A stretch of DNA of 9,591 bases from an uncultured Porphyromonadaceae bacterium (GTDB lineage Bacteria; Bacteroidota; Bacteroidia; Bacteroidales; Muribaculaceae). Positions 1 through 6,542 of the stretch are shown in pieces. The stretch spans positions 1 through 9,591 of the forward strand of contig URWH01000060.1 of NCBI GenBank assembly GCA_900551515.1, in the 5' to 3' direction. Under the pieces are notes generated by a model. That model worked only from the letters and a program-made list of their open reading frames with translations. It had not been told where the DNA came from and ran no database searches. The translations under genes and the position numbers were made by a program. Each line of letters starts with the position of its first letter. The stretch's first letter is position 1.

Positions 1-838
1 CGCCATTGAAGATGTTCTCGCCGGTGGCGGCATCGCGGCTGAAGGCTACGCCGGTGGCGCTGTTGTTGCCCATATTGCCGTATACCATGGCTTGTACGTT
101 GACTGCCGTGCCCCATTCTTCGGGTATTTGATTCATGCGGCGATATACTATGGCGCGTTCGTTCATCCAGGAATCGAATACGGCGCAGATGCCGCCCCAG
201 AGTTGTTCCCATGCGTCATCGGGGAAGTCCTTGCCGGTGTAGTCTTTGACGGCGGCCTTGAACAGCTTGACAAGGCTTTTGAGGTCTTCGACGCCGAGTT
301 CGGTGTCGAGCTTGATGCCTTTCTGTGCCTTGACTTTGTCCATGATTTCCTCGAAGGGATCGATGTCGGCCTTGCTTTTTGGTTTCATGCCAAGTACTAC
401 GTCGCCGTACATTTGTACGAAGCGGCGGTAGCTGTCCCAAGCAAAGCGGGGGTTGCCGCTTTTCTGCGCGAGCGAAGCCACGGTGGCGTCGTTCATGCCG
501 AGGTTGAGCACTGTATCCATCATGCCGGGCATTGAAGCGCGGGCTCCCGAACGAACAGATACCAATAGCGGGTTGGCCGGATCGTCAAATTTGCAGCCGG
601 TGAGCGATTCAACGTGGGCAATTGCTTTTTCTACATCTGATTTCAGGCGTTTCACAACCTCGTCGCGACCATACTGCGTGTATTCGGTGCAGACTTCTGT
701 TGTGATGGTGAATCCGGGAGGCACAGGCATGCCCAGAAGATTCATTTCGGCGAGGTTAGCGCCTTTACCGCCAAGGAGATTGCGCATCGAGGCGTTGCCT
801 TCAGCTTTGCCATCTCCAAACGTGTAAACTCTTTTCAT
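1..838 (-). CDS. ppdK: Pyruvate, phosphate dikinase, N-terminal part (runs off left edge)
   Basis: Partial gene: the first 279 codons, read leftwards from the ATG at 836-838; the rest lies beyond base 1. PPDK interconverts pyruvate + ATP + Pi with PEP + AMP + PPi in the cytosol, linking glycolysis and gluconeogenesis in anaerobes. The visible part is the ATP-grasp nucleotide-binding region. It starts [15 protein letters not shown] and has the [10 protein letters not shown] loop at about residues 23-32. The family signature [21 protein letters not shown] is at about 94-114 and includes the ATP-contacting arginines. The complete family protein is about 880-910 residues, so the phosphohistidine and PEP/pyruvate domains are not in the window. 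The start fits the family N-terminus, and a promoter lies about 90 bases upstream. The upstream leader is AT-rich with no Shine-Dalgarno sequence, as is usual in Bacteroidetes. No frameshift is seen. Confidence 0.97.
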   Translation of the reverse strand, partial: MKRVYTFGDGKAEGNASMRNLLGGKGANLAEMNLLGMPVPPGFTITTEVCTEYTQYGRDEVVKRLKSDVEKAIAHVESLTGCKFDDPANPLLVSVRSGARASMPGMMDTVLNLGMNDATVASLAQKSGNPRFAWDSYRRFVQMYGDVVLGMKPKSKADIDPFEEIMDKVKAQKGIKLDTELGVEDLKSLVKLFKAAVKDYTGKDFPDDAWEQLWGGICAVFDSWMNERAIVYRRMNQIPEEWGTAVNVQAMVYGNMGNNSATGVAFSRDAATGENIFNG

Positions 839-926
839 TGGAAATTAATTAGAATTATTAATTGAATTTTGATTTAATGTTTTTGCTATTAGAGTGAGGT
901 GTTTACTCATGGCGAGTTGTATAGTG

Positions 927-957
927 CAAAGATAGCATATTAATCTCGAATCCGAAA
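927..957 (-). promoter_or_regulatory. Promoter of ppdK (Bacteroidetes type)
   Basis: On the minus strand TATCTTTG (934-927) matches the Bacteroidetes -7 consensus TAnnTTTG. A TTTC (957-954) stands 19 bases upstream, close to the -33 TTTG element. Transcription would start near 920, giving a leader of about 80 nt that is very AT-rich close to the ATG. The motif match is seen directly; promoter activity is inferred. Confidence 0.65.
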
Positions 958-997
958 TTATTTGATGGGATTTTTATTGCACATTATAGTTGTTTAG

Positions 998-1049
998 TTT
1001 TTAGAGCCGCTTCGATAATATATGTTAACCGCCGGGTAGCATAGCTTGA
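998..1049 (+). repeat. Dispersed repeat, copy A
   Basis: This stretch aligns without gaps to 9532-9583 at 40 of 52 positions. The shared parts include TTTTTAGAG at the left, ATAAT and ATGTT in the middle, and GCATAGCTTGA at the right. The two copies are 8.5 kb apart, both on the plus strand and both intergenic. Copy A probably continues past 1049, through a GC-richer segment with GTGCGAAGAAGGAGCGTG (1063-1080), to the tandem repeat at 1084-1125; this cannot be tested because copy B is cut off by the window end. No coding potential or transposase is seen. It could be a small non-autonomous element or a degraded insertion-sequence end. Confidence 0.6.
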
Positions 1050-1083
1050 TGTGATTTTGGTCGTGCGAAGAAGGAGCGTGTCC

Positions 1084-1125
1084 GATATTACAGGCCGATG
1101 TTTAGATATTACAGGCCGATGTTTA
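1084..1125 (+). repeat. Perfect 21-bp tandem duplication
   Basis: Two identical head-to-tail 21-base units occupy 1084-1104 and 1105-1125. Each begins GATATTACAGG and ends CCGATGTTTA. The next base (1126) is also the first base of the unit. The duplication adjoins the dispersed repeat copy A and lies about 45 bases upstream of the rubredoxin -7 element, so it may be the right part of that element with one unit duplicated. Confidence 0.9.
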
Positions 1126-1171
1126 GAAGTTCACCCATCCGCCGCAAACAATTTTACCGTCTTCGCCGTTA

Positions 1172-1179
1172 TACATTTG
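1172..1179 (+). promoter_or_regulatory. Candidate -7 promoter element for rubredoxin
   Basis: TACATTTG matches TAnnTTTG exactly and would give a leader of about 50 nt before the ATG at 1237. No good -33 TTTG stands 19-21 bases upstream, so support rests on the -7 match and its position. Confidence 0.5.
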
Positions 1180-1236
1180 TGATATGTAGATATCAATTTC
1201 AATTCCCGTAGTTTTAACCTAAAACATTTCTTAATT

Positions 1237-1407
1237 ATGGACACGAAGAAATACGTTTGCGAAGTATGTGGCTGGATTTATGATCCCGAAGTAGGCGATC
1301 CCGAAAACGGCATTGCCCCCGGCACCTCGTTCGAAGATCTGCCCGACGATTTTGTATGCCCCATATGCGGCGTCGGTAAGGACGAGTTCGCTCCGGCCGG
1401 CGATTGA
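1237..1407 (+). CDS. Rubredoxin
   Basis: Small cytosolic one-electron carrier of 56 residues with one iron held by four cysteines. The two CxxC knuckles are directly visible: CEVC at residues 8-11 and CPIC at 41-44. The classic rubredoxin core lies between them, with [16 protein letters not shown] (6-21), the [18 protein letters not shown] stretch (25-42) and the closing GVGKDEF. The length fits classical single-domain rubredoxins (about 52-56 residues). In anaerobes these proteins often pass electrons to rubrerythrin, superoxide reductase or flavodiiron proteins during oxidative stress, but no such partner is in the window. It has its own promoter and terminator, so it is probably transcribed alone rather than with pyrK. 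The gene is too short for many ORF callers. Confidence 0.97.
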   Translation: MDTKKYVCEVCGWIYDPEVGDPENGIAPGTSFEDLPDDFVCPICGVGKDEFAPAGD

Positions 1408-1514
1408 CAATCGCACATTTCCGCAGCCCGCAGTTCTGCGGGCCGTGGGCAACAGATTCAACTTCCGGATAATTCTCGGGCGCTCAGCCATCAAGACATT
1501 TGTCTGATTCGCTC

Positions 1515-1565
1515 AAAAACGCAAGGCGAAAAAACTATCCTCGCCTTGTGCTTTTGTGCGTTTTT
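1515..1565 (+). terminator. Intrinsic terminator after rubredoxin, nested stems
   Basis: The inner stem CAAGGCGA (1522-1529) pairs perfectly with TCGCCTTG (1541-1548) around an 11-base loop. The outer arms AAAAACG (1515-1521) and CGTTTTT (1559-1565) also pair, enclosing the T-rich stretch 1549-1558. Flanking A and T runs suggest it may work in both directions. It sits between the rubredoxin stop and the pyrK promoter and so insulates the two units. Confidence 0.65.
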
Positions 1566-1601
1566 GTGCCGTCGCGCCTGAGATAAATCATGTTTTTTCA
1601 T

Positions 1602-1609
1602 TACCTTTG
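1602..1609 (+). promoter_or_regulatory. -7 promoter element of pyrK-pyrD
   Basis: TACCTTTG matches TAnnTTTG and lies 24 bases before the ATG at 1634, giving a short leader of roughly 15-20 nt. No clear -33 box is seen. Its position rules out the further-upstream in-frame ATG at 1556 as the start of pyrK. Confidence 0.6.
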
Positions 1610-1633
1610 CGCAATCATAAATCATTGCCTAAG

Positions 1634-2407
1634 ATGAAAAAAAAGATAATGGATTTCAAAGTAGTGGAGAATCGGCGCATTCACGCCATGTATTCTCTTC
1701 TGCGACTGGTGCCGGCCGACGGCTCGTCAGTGCCCGACGCCCGTCCGGGTCAGTTTGTGCAAGTGGCCGTAGAGGGTAGCCCGTCGACATTTCTCCGCCG
1801 CCCCATCTCGATAAACTATATCGATCGCGAGGCCAACGAGCTGTGGCTTCTGGTCCGCAAGGCCGGAGCCGGCACGGAGCGTCTGTGTGAATATGCCGCC
1901 GGCGACATCATCAATCTCATCCTCCCGTTGGGCAATGGTTTCTCCGTGCCTCATCACTCAGGCTCGCGCATGCTGCTGATTGGCGGCGGAGTAGGGGTGG
2001 CGCCGCTTCTGGAATTCGGAAAAGTGCTGAAACGTATGGGTTTCGAACCGGAATTCCTCTTGGGCGCCCGCTCTGAAAAAGACCTTCTTGAGCTTGACTA
2101 TTTCCGAGCCATCGGTCCCGTTCATCTGTCGACCGACGACGGTTCGGCCGGTCACAAAGGCGTCGTTACTCTCAATCCGGTCCTGTCGCGGCCCTGGGAC
2201 ATCATCTATTGCTGCGGCCCCGCCCCCATGATGAAAGCGGTGGCGGCAAAAGCGCGCGAAATCGGCGCTGAGTGCGAAGTGTCGCTCGAAAACATGATGG
2301 CATGCGGCATTGGCGCCTGCCTCTGCTGCGTGGAAAACACAGTGAAAGGAAACGTTTGCGTTTGCACCGAAGGTCCGGTGTTCAATATAAATCAACTCAC
2401 ATGGTGA
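1634..2407 (+). CDS. pyrK: Dihydroorotate dehydrogenase B, electron-transfer subunit PyrK
   Basis: A 257-residue FAD and [2Fe-2S] protein that passes electrons from the PyrD FMN to NAD+ in the fourth step of UMP synthesis (cytosolic heterotetramer with class 1B PyrD). The FAD-binding barrel covers about residues 6-105, with the RRPISI flavin motif at 55-60. The NAD-binding domain follows, with [15 protein letters not shown] at 114-128 and YCCGPAPMM at 192-200. The C-terminal cluster loop reads CGIGACLCC (224-232) and then CTEGPVF (244-250); the likely ligands are Cys224, 229, 232 and 244. Length is normal for the family. ATG 1634 is chosen because it follows the promoter; ATG 1649 is possible. 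The stop overlaps the pyrD start by 7 bases (ATGGTGA), suggesting translational coupling. Confidence 0.96.
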   Translation: MKKKIMDFKVVENRRIHAMYSLLRLVPADGSSVPDARPGQFVQVAVEGSPSTFLRRPISINYIDREANELWLLVRKAGAGTERLCEYAAGDIINLILPLGNGFSVPHHSGSRMLLIGGGVGVAPLLEFGKVLKRMGFEPEFLLGARSEKDLLELDYFRAIGPVHLSTDDGSAGHKGVVTLNPVLSRPWDIIYCCGPAPMMKAVAAKAREIGAECEVSLENMMACGIGACLCCVENTVKGNVCVCTEGPVFNINQLTW

Positions 2408-3312
2408 ATCTCGAAGTGAAAATCGGAGGACTGGCTCTGAAGAATCCCGTCCTCACTGCATCCGGAACATTCGGCTACGGCAAGGAATTTGCCGACTTTA
2501 TCGATCTTAGCCGTCTCGGCGGATATATCGTCAAGGGCACCACTCTCGAGCCGCGGCAGGGCAATCCCTATCCCCGCATGGTGGAGACGCCCTCGGGCAT
2601 GCTCAACGCCGTCGGCCTTCAGAACAAAGGCGTGGAATATTTCATCGAACGCATCTATCCTCAGGTGCGCGATATCGATTCCAACCTTATTGTCAACGTG
2701 TCGGGCGCAAAAATCGATGACTATGTGGCTGTGTGCCGGCGTCTTGCCGAATCAACAGATATCAAAGCTATCGAGGTGAACATCTCTTGCCCCAATGTCA
2801 AGCAGGGCGGAATGGCTTTCGGCACCACATGTGCCGGTGCCGCATCCGTCACCAAGGCAGTGCGCGAGGCTTTCCCCGGAGTTGTAATAGTGAAGCTGTC
2901 GCCCAATGTCACCGATATAACGGAAATTGCCAAAGCCGTTGTAGCTGAAGGCGCCGATGCCGTGTCGCTTATCAATACTTTGATGGGTATGGCCATCGAT
3001 GTGGAGCGTTGCCGTCCCTGCCTCTCCACGATAACCGGCGGTCTGTCAGGCCCTGCCGTTCGTCCTGTAGCCGTCAGAATGGTATGGCAGGTTGCAAAAG
3101 CCGTGGGCATACCCGTCATCGGACTTGGAGGCATCATGAATGGCCGTGATGCTCTGGAATTCATCCTTGCCGGTGCCACCGCGGTTGAAGTCGGAACTGC
3201 CAACTTCATCGATCCCGCAGTGACCGTGAAGATCGTCGACTACATCACGGATTATTGCATCCGTCATGGCGTGAGCGATTTTTCCGAACTTATTGGAGCT
3301 ATTAATCAGTAA
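2401..3312 (+). CDS. pyrD: Dihydroorotate dehydrogenase B, catalytic subunit (class 1B)
   Basis: A 303-residue FMN TIM-barrel enzyme oxidising dihydroorotate to orotate; with PyrK it uses NAD+. The N-terminus [25 protein letters not shown] is typical of class 1B. The substrate/flavin region [22 protein letters not shown] is at 54-75. The catalytic base is Cys130 in [12 protein letters not shown] (126-137), where class 2 enzymes have serine. Lysine 165 in IVKLSPN is a flavin contact. The phosphate loop [19 protein letters not shown] is at 241-259. ATG 2401 fits family length, overlaps the pyrK stop and begins the conserved region; an in-frame ATG at 2272 lies deep inside pyrK. The gene converges on the LuxR-type gene with a 23-base gap. 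Confidence 0.97.
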   Translation: MVNLEVKIGGLALKNPVLTASGTFGYGKEFADFIDLSRLGGYIVKGTTLEPRQGNPYPRMVETPSGMLNAVGLQNKGVEYFIERIYPQVRDIDSNLIVNVSGAKIDDYVAVCRRLAESTDIKAIEVNISCPNVKQGGMAFGTTCAGAASVTKAVREAFPGVVIVKLSPNVTDITEIAKAVVAEGADAVSLINTLMGMAIDVERCRPCLSTITGGLSGPAVRPVAVRMVWQVAKAVGIPVIGLGGIMNGRDALEFILAGATAVEVGTANFIDPAVTVKIVDYITDYCIRHGVSDFSELIGAINQ

Positions 3313-3337
3313 GACCGTCGGCCGTCAGCGTCCGGTC
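3313..3337 (+). terminator. Weak hairpin between convergent pyrD and regulator gene
   Basis: GACCG (3313-3317) can pair with CGGTC (3333-3337), followed after three bases by TTTT. With a 5-bp stem and a 15-base loop it is a weak terminator candidate. It is listed because it is the only structure in the short convergent gap. Confidence 0.25.
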
Positions 3338-3929
3338 AGATTTTCCCTTGCTTGATCTCGTCGATGCTCACCAGCTTGCTGACTATGGCATAGATGGTGA
3401 GACCGGCAGGGGAGTGGATTTGCAATTTTGACGCGATGTTGCGGCGGTGGGTCATCACAGTGTTGACCGACACGCTGAGATGCTCGGCTATCTCTTTGTT
3501 TGACAGCCCTTTCACTACACCGACGATGATCTCTCTTTCACGAGGTGTCAGCTTGTCGGTGGTGTCGCGTCCGTCACCGAATCCGGCTATTATCTTGTTG
3601 ATCATTGCTTTCATGGCGGAAGCGTCGCAGTAAACCGACAGCGTTTCGTCGAATGCCGACATGTATCTGCCCGGCAGACTGCCGCATATCACTCCGATAA
3701 TGCCTGTGCCTGCCGGAAGCTGGCTGCGAAGGTCGGCCACCTGCTCGGGCGGCATGGAAGCGGCGTCGGCCATTATCAGATGCTGCTCTCCTTCCTGTGC
3801 GTGCTCGAGGATATTCGTGTTTGTGTTGACAGCAACCGCCGGGATGTTAAGCGAGGCAACCGTCGATGCGAGTCCTGCCCTTATGATGTCGGAATCAGAA
3901 ATGATATGTACGGTAAGTCTTTTCATCAT
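3336..3929 (-). CDS. LuxR/NarL-type transcription factor with degenerate receiver domain
   Basis: A 197-residue predicted DNA-binding regulator. The C-terminal LuxR-type helix-turn-helix is clear: LTPREREIIVGVVKGLSNKEIAEHL at 127-151 and then SVNTVMTHRRNIASKLQI (154-171). Residues 1-118 have the length and outline of a response-regulator receiver, with the acidic pair Asp12/Asp14 in IISDSDIIRAG and Asp55 at the usual phosphorylation position (LIMADAA). The switch Thr/Ser region and the conserved lysine are not recognisable; the place where lysine is expected reads VYCDASAMKAM. Classical phosphorelay control is therefore doubtful. It is last in an operon, 9 bases after the di-iron protein gene, which suggests that protein's state or the same stress is relevant to it. 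No histidine kinase is nearby. The start could be either of two adjacent Met codons. The target genes are unknown. Confidence 0.85.
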   Translation of the reverse strand: MMKRLTVHIISDSDIIRAGLASTVASLNIPAVAVNTNTNILEHAQEGEQHLIMADAASMPPEQVADLRSQLPAGTGIIGVICGSLPGRYMSAFDETLSVYCDASAMKAMINKIIAGFGDGRDTTDKLTPREREIIVGVVKGLSNKEIAEHLSVSVNTVMTHRRNIASKLQIHSPAGLTIYAIVSKLVSIDEIKQGKI

Positions 3930-3938
3930 CCGTGTCGG

Positions 3939-4646
3939 TTAGTCGGCTGCTTTCCCCCGCCGCCTGATTTCTATCTCCGCAACCATCGGCACAAGAATGT
4001 GGTTTTCGATGTCGTGATGCGAATTGAGGTCTTCCTCGCAGTTGAAGATGTCGACCAGTGCGTCATACATCTTGTTGGGCATCGACGTAGTGTAGTAGCG
4101 CAGGATGATATTTTTCAGATCCGACAGCTTTTCGCCGATTTCGTCGTGGTTCTTTTTGAATATCTCGATGTTATACGCCGATTGTTCCGTGCCGCTCTGC
4201 AGTCCGCGGATATATGGCCACACCTTTCGCTCCTCATAGTTGAAATGCTTCTTCACCTGGGCCACATACTCATCAAAAAATTTCATGATGGCCGGGTTGA
4301 TGTCGGAGTGGCCGGCATCGAGCGCTTCGAGCAGGTTGTGGCGGATATGGGGAAATTTGTAGCCCAGAAAATAGTCGTGGGAATTATGCAGAAAATCAAC
4401 TATTCCTACGGCAGTGTCGATCGAGCTTTCGATCTTGTCTTTCTTGCCTGAGAGTAAGAAATTGACTGTCAGAAGAAAGGTGGCGGTGTCGATGCCCGCA
4501 TCATCGCACACTTCACCAATAGTTTTAGAGCCGAATCCCAAGGGTATGGAGAATCGGCTGAGGATGGGGAGAATGTTGAAATCCTCATTGACGAGTCCAA
4601 CCATCTGGTCGCTGGCCGTGATGGCGCGGGTAAACTGTCGGCCCAT
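3939..4646 (-). CDS. Hemerythrin-like / RIC-type di-iron protein with degenerate ScdA_N domain
   Basis: A 235-residue soluble helical protein. Residues about 12-65 (ASDQMVGLVNEDFNILPILSRF, then LGFGSKTIGEVC) resemble the ScdA_N (DUF542) domain of the YtfE/ScdA iron-centre repair family. The paired cysteines of that domain (CCGG) are replaced here by LGFGS. The rest is a hemerythrin bundle with plausible di-iron ligands: His90 (HNSHDYF), His134 and Glu138 (HFNYEER), His167 (KKNHDEI), and His210 with Glu214 (SHHDIENH), an HxxxE pair like that of YtfE. The role (O2/NO sensing, or repair of damaged iron-sulfur centres) is inferred from family resemblance. It lies between DUF5606 (14-base gap) and the LuxR-type regulator (9-base gap), so the three are very likely one transcript. 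Confidence 0.85.
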   Translation of the reverse strand: MGRQFTRAITASDQMVGLVNEDFNILPILSRFSIPLGFGSKTIGEVCDDAGIDTATFLLTVNFLLSGKKDKIESSIDTAVGIVDFLHNSHDYFLGYKFPHIRHNLLEALDAGHSDINPAIMKFFDEYVAQVKKHFNYEERKVWPYIRGLQSGTEQSAYNIEIFKKNHDEIGEKLSDLKNIILRYYTTSMPNKMYDALVDIFNCEEDLNSHHDIENHILVPMVAEIEIRRRGKAAD

Positions 4647-4660
4647 GATCCTGTCGGGAA

Positions 4661-5113
4661 TTATTTTGAAGTTTCTTCTTCGTCGGCTTTCTCGGCTGCT
4701 TCGGCTGCCTGATCTTCGGCGATCTCTTTATCCTTGAATTCGGTGACGCCGGCGGCTATGAGCTGGTTATACCATGCGTAGACTTTGCGGATGTCGTTGG
4801 TGTAGACGCGCTCTTCGTCGAATGTGGGAAGCACTTCGGCAAACATGGCGCGGACACTGGCATCATCCATTTTCTTTACGTCGACCGGCTTGCCGTCGTT
4901 CTTTTCTTTGATGGCTTCGAGCACATCGGCCAGTGGCACATCTTCATCTTCGGTGTAAATCGAGATATCGCCAAGCGAAACCACCTTGTCGTGTGCATAG
5001 GCAGGGGTGCGTTTGCCGTTTTGAAGCGATTCAACAATGAGCATGTTTTTGCCCTGACTAACAAGCTTAAACAAACCGGGACGACCGGATATCGAAAGAA
5101 TACGTTTGATCAT
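4661..5113 (-). CDS. DUF5606 family protein
   Basis: A 150-residue protein of unknown function found in Bacteroidetes. The family N-terminus is plain: an ILSISGRPGLFKLVSQGKN stretch (5-23), MLIVESL (24-30), PAYAHDKVVSLGDISIYT (37-54). The middle (about 60-120) contains VLEAIKEKNDG and a VRAMFAEVLPTFDEERVYTNDIRKVYAWYN region. The C-terminus from about 128 is a low-complexity, strongly acidic Glu/Ala tail. No signal peptide, membrane segment or catalytic motif is seen. It is the first gene of the operon with the di-iron protein and the LuxR-type regulator, directly downstream of a good -7 element. I recognise the family but cannot assign a function. Confidence 0.9.
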   Translation of the reverse strand: MIKRILSISGRPGLFKLVSQGKNMLIVESLQNGKRTPAYAHDKVVSLGDISIYTEDEDVPLADVLEAIKEKNDGKPVDVKKMDDASVRAMFAEVLPTFDEERVYTNDIRKVYAWYNQLIAAGVTEFKDKEIAEDQAAEAAEKADEEETSK

Positions 5114-5141
5114 TTCTTGAGATTATTAAGGTTTTGTGTTA

Positions 5142-5149
5142 CAAATGTA
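5142..5149 (-). promoter_or_regulatory. -7 promoter element of the DUF5606/di-iron/LuxR operon
   Basis: On the minus strand TACATTTG matches TAnnTTTG, with its downstream end 28 bases before the DUF5606 ATG (5113). A TTTG at 5165-5162 is only 12 bases upstream, too close for a standard -33 box, so only the -7 element is well supported. Confidence 0.5.
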
Positions 5150-5268
5150 AGCATTAATTTTCAAATCAGCGCTATCTCCGCAGCGGTTATTTCTTACGTG
5201 CGCAGAATCGGGCAATTTAATTGGAATTTTTAATTATGGAAAAATTTCTGCAATTTATTACGGAAATA

Positions 5269-5300
5269 TTTCTTTAATCCGTCAGCGTATATTATATTTG
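5269..5300 (+). promoter_or_regulatory. Promoter of the MetE-like gene
   Basis: TATATTTG (5293-5300) matches TAnnTTTG, and TTTC (5269-5272) stands 20 bases upstream in an AT-rich tract. The predicted leader to ATG 5404 is about 95 nt, long for this window, and could carry regulation. CCGGA (5304-5308) can pair with TCCGG about 16 bases on, but no known riboswitch consensus was recognised. Confidence 0.6.
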
Positions 5301-5403
5301 CAGCCGGAATGAATTGCAACCATGTCCGGAACCGCTGCCTGAGATTGTGCATCCGGGCGTAAAAAGTGCCGATACAGTGATTTAAAACTTAAGCCAACAT
5401 TAT

Positions 5404-6531
5404 ATGTCTATGAAACAGAAAATTTTGATTGAAGGAGTGGGCAGTTTTCTGCCGCCCCAGTACATTGTTGATGCCCGTGAGGCTCAAAGCCGCGGGCAGA
5501 TGACTGCCGAAGAGGTGCGTCGCGAAGAGAATAAGGTTGTCGACGATATTGTCGAGCGTCAGCTGGCCGCCGGTCTGCGCGAAGTCACTTCCGGCGAAAT
5601 CCGCCGTCACCGCTGGGATAAGGATTTCTGGCTGGGATTCAAAGGCATCGAGCTTGAGCATGTCGACACCGGCTATATCTATGAACCGGTCGAGCCTTAC
5701 ACCGATGTGATCCGTGTGGTGGACCGCATCGAGGCCAATCCGCAGCATCCGTTCCTCAGCGGTTTCAGATATCTCCTCGACAAGGTCAACGGCCGGGCGG
5801 TTTGCCGCCAGACGATGCCTTCGCCGGCCAATCTCTATGCCGAGATCGTCGGTATCTCGCAGGGCAACATCGCTTCGGTTTATCCCTATTCCGATGATCT
5901 GGTCGCCGACATTGCCAAGGCCTACAACGATACGCTAAAAAGTTATTACGACGGAGGATGCCGGAGCGTACAGTTCGACGACACTGTTATCGGCCGCCTT
6001 TGCGATATGTCATACGAGAAGGAACTCCTGCGCGGAGGCATCGACATGAATAAATATCAGGCAGATATCATCCGCGTGCTGAATCAGTCTGTAGCCGGTC
6101 TGCCGGCCGACATGCAGGTGTCGCTTTTTATCTCGGGCGGTGATGTGGCAGTCCCGAGATGGTCGGCTTCGGAAGAGCCCGACAATATTGTGCCGAAGGT
6201 GCTCCGCGACGTCAACATCAACAAGTTCTACATGCCGTTCGATCCCTCGAATCTTGAATCGATTGCTGTGCTGAAGCACCTGCCGGCCGACAAACGTGTA
6301 GTCGTCGGTCTGGTAAATGCCCACACGCCATGGGCCGACGGGTTTATGGATTTCAACACTGCTTTGGATGAAGTGCTTAAATATGTGCCGGCCGAACGGT
6401 TGGCCGTCAGCCCGCAGACGGGCTTTAAGCTCTCAGGCACATTGCGCCGCGGCCTCACCTACGAAGACCAGTGGCGTAAACTCAAAATGCTCTCCGACGC
6501 TTTGGAGGGCAAGACAGTCGTGAGCCGCTGA
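5404..6531 (+). CDS. MetE C-terminal-like (YxjG-type) barrel protein lacking zinc ligands
   Basis: A 375-residue stand-alone protein of the cobalamin-independent methionine synthase C-terminal/UROD-like barrel class. Family marks are GVGSFLPP (11-18), the VTSGEIRRHRW stretch (61-71), QTMPSPANLY (136-145), the GGCRSVQFDDTVIGRLC core (184-200) and LAVSPQTGF (333-341). In active MetE and YxjG relatives zinc is held by a His and a Cys in an HxCxGN-type stretch, a Glu on the following strand and a Cys in SPQCGF. Here those places read SLFISGGDV (240-248), FYMPFD (275-280) and SPQTGF (336-341), so all four ligands appear missing. Homocysteine activation by zinc, and hence methionine synthesis, is therefore unlikely; another methyl transfer or lyase-like reaction may be carried out. 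It is transcribed alone, between its own promoter and a strong terminator. ATG 5410 is an alternative start. Confidence 0.85.
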   Translation: MSMKQKILIEGVGSFLPPQYIVDAREAQSRGQMTAEEVRREENKVVDDIVERQLAAGLREVTSGEIRRHRWDKDFWLGFKGIELEHVDTGYIYEPVEPYTDVIRVVDRIEANPQHPFLSGFRYLLDKVNGRAVCRQTMPSPANLYAEIVGISQGNIASVYPYSDDLVADIAKAYNDTLKSYYDGGCRSVQFDDTVIGRLCDMSYEKELLRGGIDMNKYQADIIRVLNQSVAGLPADMQVSLFISGGDVAVPRWSASEEPDNIVPKVLRDVNINKFYMPFDPSNLESIAVLKHLPADKRVVVGLVNAHTPWADGFMDFNTALDEVLKYVPAERLAVSPQTGFKLSGTLRRGLTYEDQWRKLKMLSDALEGKTVVSR

Positions 6532-6542
6532 CACAAAACCGG

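Larger units (their letters stand above)
839..1236. other. Divergent intergenic region between ppdK and rubredoxin
   Basis: These 398 bases hold no convincing gene on either strand. They contain the ppdK promoter (927-957), one copy of a dispersed repeat (998-1049, perhaps continuing to about 1125), a perfect 21-bp tandem duplication (1084-1125) and a candidate promoter for rubredoxin (1172-1179). The part next to ppdK (839-1000) is AT-rich, while 1028-1125 is more GC-balanced and looks like inserted sequence. Confidence 0.7.

Noticed and set aside
92..535. 147-codon open frame on the plus strand
   Set aside because: It lies antisense to ppdK, whose protein has unmistakable family motifs; the plus-strand product resembles nothing and follows from the codon bias of ppdK.
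1426..1443. Hairpin GCCCGCA/TGCGGGC 18 bases after the rubredoxin stop, as a terminator
   Set aside because: The 7-bp stem is perfect but no T-run follows; the structure at 1515-1565 is the better terminator.
1556..1633. Upstream in-frame ATG that would extend PyrK by 26 residues
   Set aside because: It precedes the TACCTTTG promoter element, overlaps the rubredoxin terminator, and adds residues unlike the PyrK family.
2272..2400. Upstream in-frame ATG that would extend PyrD by 43 residues
   Set aside because: The extension is out-of-frame pyrK sequence, rich in Arg/His; the family N-terminus begins at 2401.
2721..3209. 162-codon open frame on the minus strand
   Set aside because: It is a shadow of pyrD; the composition is low complexity (Ala/Thr/Pro) with no recognisable domain.
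3780..4451. 223-codon open frame on the plus strand
   Set aside because: It is antisense across the LuxR-type and di-iron genes and ignores their boundary; both minus-strand proteins have clear domains.
5236..5277. 13-codon ORF (MEKFLQFITEIFL) in the gap before the MetE-like gene
   Set aside because: It is very short, lies upstream of the predicted promoter, and falls in AT-rich sequence where such frames arise by chance.
5331..5360. CTGAGA in the MetE-like leader, as in a TPP riboswitch
   Set aside because: The other conserved TPP blocks, such as CTGGATAAT with its partner segments, are absent; the match is six bases only.
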